From the NCBI GenBank assembly GCA_032622095.1, contig CP136063.1, positions 278,497,426-278,561,425 of the forward strand: a stretch of DNA of 64,000 bases. Direction: 5' to 3'. Source of the DNA: Siphonodentalium dalli (Eukaryota; Mollusca; Scaphopoda; Gadilida; Siphonodentaliidae). The number at the start of each line of letters is the position of its first letter. Positions within the stretch are counted from its first letter, which is position 1. Of the stretch, positions 1 through 64,000 are shown piece by piece. Under the pieces are notes generated by a model, which was not told the DNA's origin, searched no databases, and worked only from the letters and a program-made list of their open reading frames with translations. Position numbers and translations under genes: made by a program.

Positions 1-1
1 T

Positions 2-61200
<61,199 letters not shown>

Positions 61201-61324
61201 GTAAGTATAGAAAACTCTTTATGAGCCTTCATTGCATGTGGTCACTAGGGTGTGAAATATGTGCCACACCAGATGTTTCTCTTGTGTGTTTTTGGTAAGA
61301 AATAGAGCATCTTTAAGACTTTAA

Positions 61325-61901
61325 CCCTTTCATAACGGGGGTTCATGCTGGGAGCTGCGCTGTGCAGCATTAAAGATCCTGTGCCAGTGCATTTTCTTAT
61401 ATATGCAAGTCTCCCAAGACTCCCATAGGGATCATCACATATTAACCCTTTACCCAACAAACCGGCCAAAACCGGCCAAATAAAGCTGCAACAGCCAAAA
61501 TTATCTTGGGTCTGTCTCAATAAAACCACACAAATATGGATATCATTGGAACCGGCTCATTGACCACATTGTGATAGTTACAGTTATGCCCTGTGCCAAT
61601 GCATTCTCTTATATATGCGAGTCGACCATAGGTCGCCTCGCATATATAAGAGAATGCATTGGCCTAAATAAAAAACTTTTTTTAACACTTTTTACCATTT
61701 TTTCTTACATTCTTTAACAATTTTATAATTTTTAATGTGTTAAGCCAATGCATTCTCTTATATATGCGAGGCGACCTATGGTCGACTCGCATATATAAGA
61801 GAATGCATTGGCACAGGGCCCTTCTGTTGGGTAAAGGGTTAAAGAGAATGCATTGGCACATGTTTTTCGGAAAATTTCAGGAAGCTCCAGACATGGAATG
61901 G
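61325..61901. mobile_element. Family C hairpin MITE, copy 6, split by A7
   Basis: TTAA-CCCTTTCATAACGGGGGTTC, GCAGCATTAAAGATCCTGTG and ATATATGCAAGTCTCCC are on the left. After A7 it resumes AGAGAATGCATTGGCACATG and ends AGACATGGAATGG-TTAA. Confidence 0.8.
61446..61838 (-). mobile_element. Family A paired-hairpin MITE, copy A7 (reverse)
   Basis: TTAA at 61442-61445 and 61839-61842. Palindromes at 61596-61662 and 61745-61811. 393 bp. It is nested in family C copy 6 at a TTAA inside that element's palindrome. Confidence 0.9.
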
Positions 61902-62437
61902 TTAAAAAACCATACAAAAATTAAGTACACGATGTATAAAATATAAACATACAAAGGAACTTTACGTGGAACCTAGGATAAACCTTATACAAACATACTA
62001 AAGGGACACATACTAATAACTTTAGGATAAGCCTTACACCAAGCTTAAGGAAACTTATTAAAAGGACATATGCTAATAACTTTAATGACTACTATAATTT
62101 TTTACATACCGTATACACCCGTCAGTAAGTCCAGGGGGCACGTGCACGTTTTTGTCAAAAAAGTGGGTACTGGGCTTACTCACGGGGATCACGGGTGCAA
62201 AATCTCAGTTAGCCTTGAGATGCTGGTATACCATCGTATTTTATACTGATACCAAGAGTAGTTGCGTTATATAAAGAGAATGATGCGTTTTATTAAGTTT
62301 ATTAAGATAAAATCATATAATAATAACAAGATACAGATGTCGACAGGTAAAACAAAAAATACAATTTATACGTTGTAAACATGCGTATGGAACGGTTAAT
62401 AGCGCACATAAATAGCACAAAGTTCAAACAACAAAGT

Positions 62438-62520
62438 TCAGAAGACGACAAGTCCATCGTCGTCGAAACCATCGAACTCCAGGTCGTCGTCAGAATCTTC
62501 CTCGAAGAAGAAAAAAATTA
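62438..62520 (-). pseudogene. Acidic C-terminal tail of transposase
   Basis: The minus-strand frame reads FFEEDSDDDLEFDGFDDDGL then VVF and stop. Acidic tails with an FDGF/FEGF-like core are common at the end of pogo/Tigger-type transposases (from memory of the family). The opposite + strand ORF here is a shadow. Confidence 0.6.
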
Positions 62521-62992
62521 TGAATTTCGCGGTAATCGACGAAACGTATTATGTAAGTTCTGCAACAAGAACAATAACTCTATAAATTCGAGGTGGATTA
62601 ATATTCGAATGGAAAAACTCATTATCTGATACTATTTTAAATGTAATGGTTCAAAAATGATTTAATATAAATATTAGCTGCTCTGATATATATATTGCCT
62701 CATGTTAAAATGAAATAATCCAAGATTAATTAACGGCAATTGAGCCACAAAGATTGTAAACGAATTAACACCAGAGAACGTGGCAACTTTTAAAAGTATA
62801 TCATAGAAAGCAGGACTGCTCGTGGAAATTATTGGGCTCAATTTATATTTTCTTGGGATAGCTAATTAATCAAGCCTACCTCCGGGGACACAGTAACGAT
62901 GTCAGTGTCACGGCTTGCAAATTCGTCGAGGGTCATAAGTTGTGCCATGTGGACGGTAACTGTCTAGAACAAGCTGTCTGCGTACATCGTCG

Positions 62993-63121
62993 TCATTTTC
63001 TATGCTTCCTATCAACGTTGAATTGTCTAGCGGTTTTTGAACAGTCTCTACCATTAGCACGATGCCACTCGGCAACTTTCATTTTAACTTCCAATGAGAA
63101 TCTAGCACGAAGTTTAGACAT
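62993..63121 (-). pseudogene. Pogo/CENP-B-type HTH fragment of transposase
   Basis: The minus-strand ORF begins MSKLRARFSLEVKMKVAEWH and continues RANGRDCSKTARQFNVDRKH before a stop. KFSLxFKLxVxEWxxxNG...TARxFNVDRK is the N-terminal DNA-binding helix-turn-helix of pogo-like transposases. It is truncated after 42 residues, so it cannot encode an active transposase. Confidence 0.8.
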
Positions 63122-64000
63122 GTTGAAAGCAGAATGTTTCAAATTGTTATATGATTGATAACCTGGTGTATCACACTATATATGTCAGTTCTTGTAAAAA
63201 CACACATACGAGTTGCAGGTAAAGAGATCTCACACATCTGCAGAATCAAACGATCCTGTAAAAACACACAGTCATTACATAGCATCCCATTGGATTCACT
63301 TACATCTCATTGGGTTCACTCCGCGAGAGGCGTGAAAAACGTGTGCGGCACCCTTTGGTGTTATTTGTTTGATACTCCTTTGATATATCCAACAACTAAG
63401 ATGGGAATATTATGGGAATAATCTGTCTAACATATAGGCCTAAGATTTATAATATATAAATAATAAATAATAACAAAAGCAACATATATTTTTAATTTTG
63501 TTTTATTTTCATAACACAGTACGTACAAATAAAACGAGTATCTGTCATTTGTGATCGTCGTTCATCTATTCAATGCACTGTACCGGAGATTCTTCTCGGC
63601 CACAGAATAGCAGGACATGATTGTACTTACCTCCCAAATGCTGAAAATTGGGGGTGGGCTTATCCACGAGGACCCCCCCATGTTTGTTTGAGGGCAAAAA
63701 ACCCAGACTGGGCTTACTCACGAGGATGGGCTTACTGACGGGTGTATACAGTATGCAAATAATAACAAACAGTTATCCTAATAATAGATATGATACGATA
63801 TGATACGATATGATACGATATGATACGATATGATACTTGACTTCCAGGGTGCTCTACATTTTTATTTATTACTACTTCCTTTTTATTTTCGACTGGCAAA
63901 AACTGCTCTGACGGCAGACTATCTGTTCATCATTAGCATAATATAGCCTCCGGTGAGCAAGGCAGGATACCTATTTTGCGGGCCCAGGACACTGTGGCAT

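Larger units (their letters stand above)
62113..63752 (-). mobile_element. Decayed pogo-like (Tc1/mariner superfamily) transposon
   Basis: Termini CCGTATACACCCGTCAGTAA and TTACTGACGGGTGTATACAG are inverted repeats, each next to TA. A second, subterminal GGGCTTACTCACG phrase is also inverted. It encodes on the minus strand: an N-terminal HTH fragment (62993-63121) and an acidic C-terminal tail (62438-about 62520). About 1.64 kb, so much of the DDE domain is missing or unreadable. Confidence 0.8.
61201..64000 (+). other. PFK last intron (partial)
   Basis: It contains a family C MITE split by family A copy A7, a decayed pogo-like transposon (62113-63752), and a 10-bp GATATGATAC tandem repeat (about 63787-63836). 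No exon with the expected C-terminal PFK sequence was found, so the intron continues past the edge. Confidence 0.75.

Noticed and set aside
62381-62629. 82-codon + strand ORF
   Set aside because: It is antisense to the acidic tail of the pogo-like transposase relic, which gives the better explanation.

Overview
This is eukaryotic nuclear DNA, most likely from a marine invertebrate and probably a mollusc. That is an inference from the AT-rich GT-AG introns, the repeat style and a tRNA-derived SINE; no species can be named. The one clear host gene fills the window on the + strand: ATP-dependent 6-phosphofructokinase (PFK-1, eukaryotic clade). I could place 20 coding exons, about 731 codons, in one continuous reading frame across 19 complete introns. 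The 5' edge cuts the gene at or near its first coding exon. The right edge falls in an intron before the last exon(s), which should encode the C-terminal tail.

The N-terminal half (exons 1-12) keeps the catalytic motifs: [31 protein letters not shown] and [13 protein letters not shown]. The C-terminal half (exons 13-20) is the duplicated, regulatory copy. There the catalytic SIDND is replaced by TISNN and GGDGS by GGFEA, as expected for PFK-1 of animals.

Nearly all the rest is intron, about 60 kb, and much of it is transposon-derived. Left to right: a decayed non-LTR retrotransposon RT fragment and foldbacks (intron 1); a 2.9 kb interlocked inverted-repeat element carrying two unknown small ORFs (intron 4); a nested transposon with G-run termini inside an older MITE (intron 6); an antisense, apparently intronless and frameshifted ORF of unknown family (intron 8); a tRNA-SINE and a foldback (intron 10); a 1.07 kb palindrome (intron 11); a 17.7 kb intron holding a 3.4 kb G-rich minisatellite and several foldback families (intron 12); a hAT MITE inside an element with a higher-order VNTR (intron 13); more MITEs (introns 14-19); and a decayed pogo-like transposon (last intron).

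The most unusual feature is a 67-bp near-perfect palindrome present 22 times. It occurs in at least three element families with different termini (A, D and E here), usually as an inverted pair. Elements A-D end in TTAA-CCCTTT-type termini, which suggests piggyBac-like mobilisation. Several insertions show clear target-site duplications and nesting, so relative ages can be read. Two A elements in opposite orientation flank PFK exon 18 closely, one ending 80 bp before exon 18 and the other 45 bp before exon 19, which could affect splicing.
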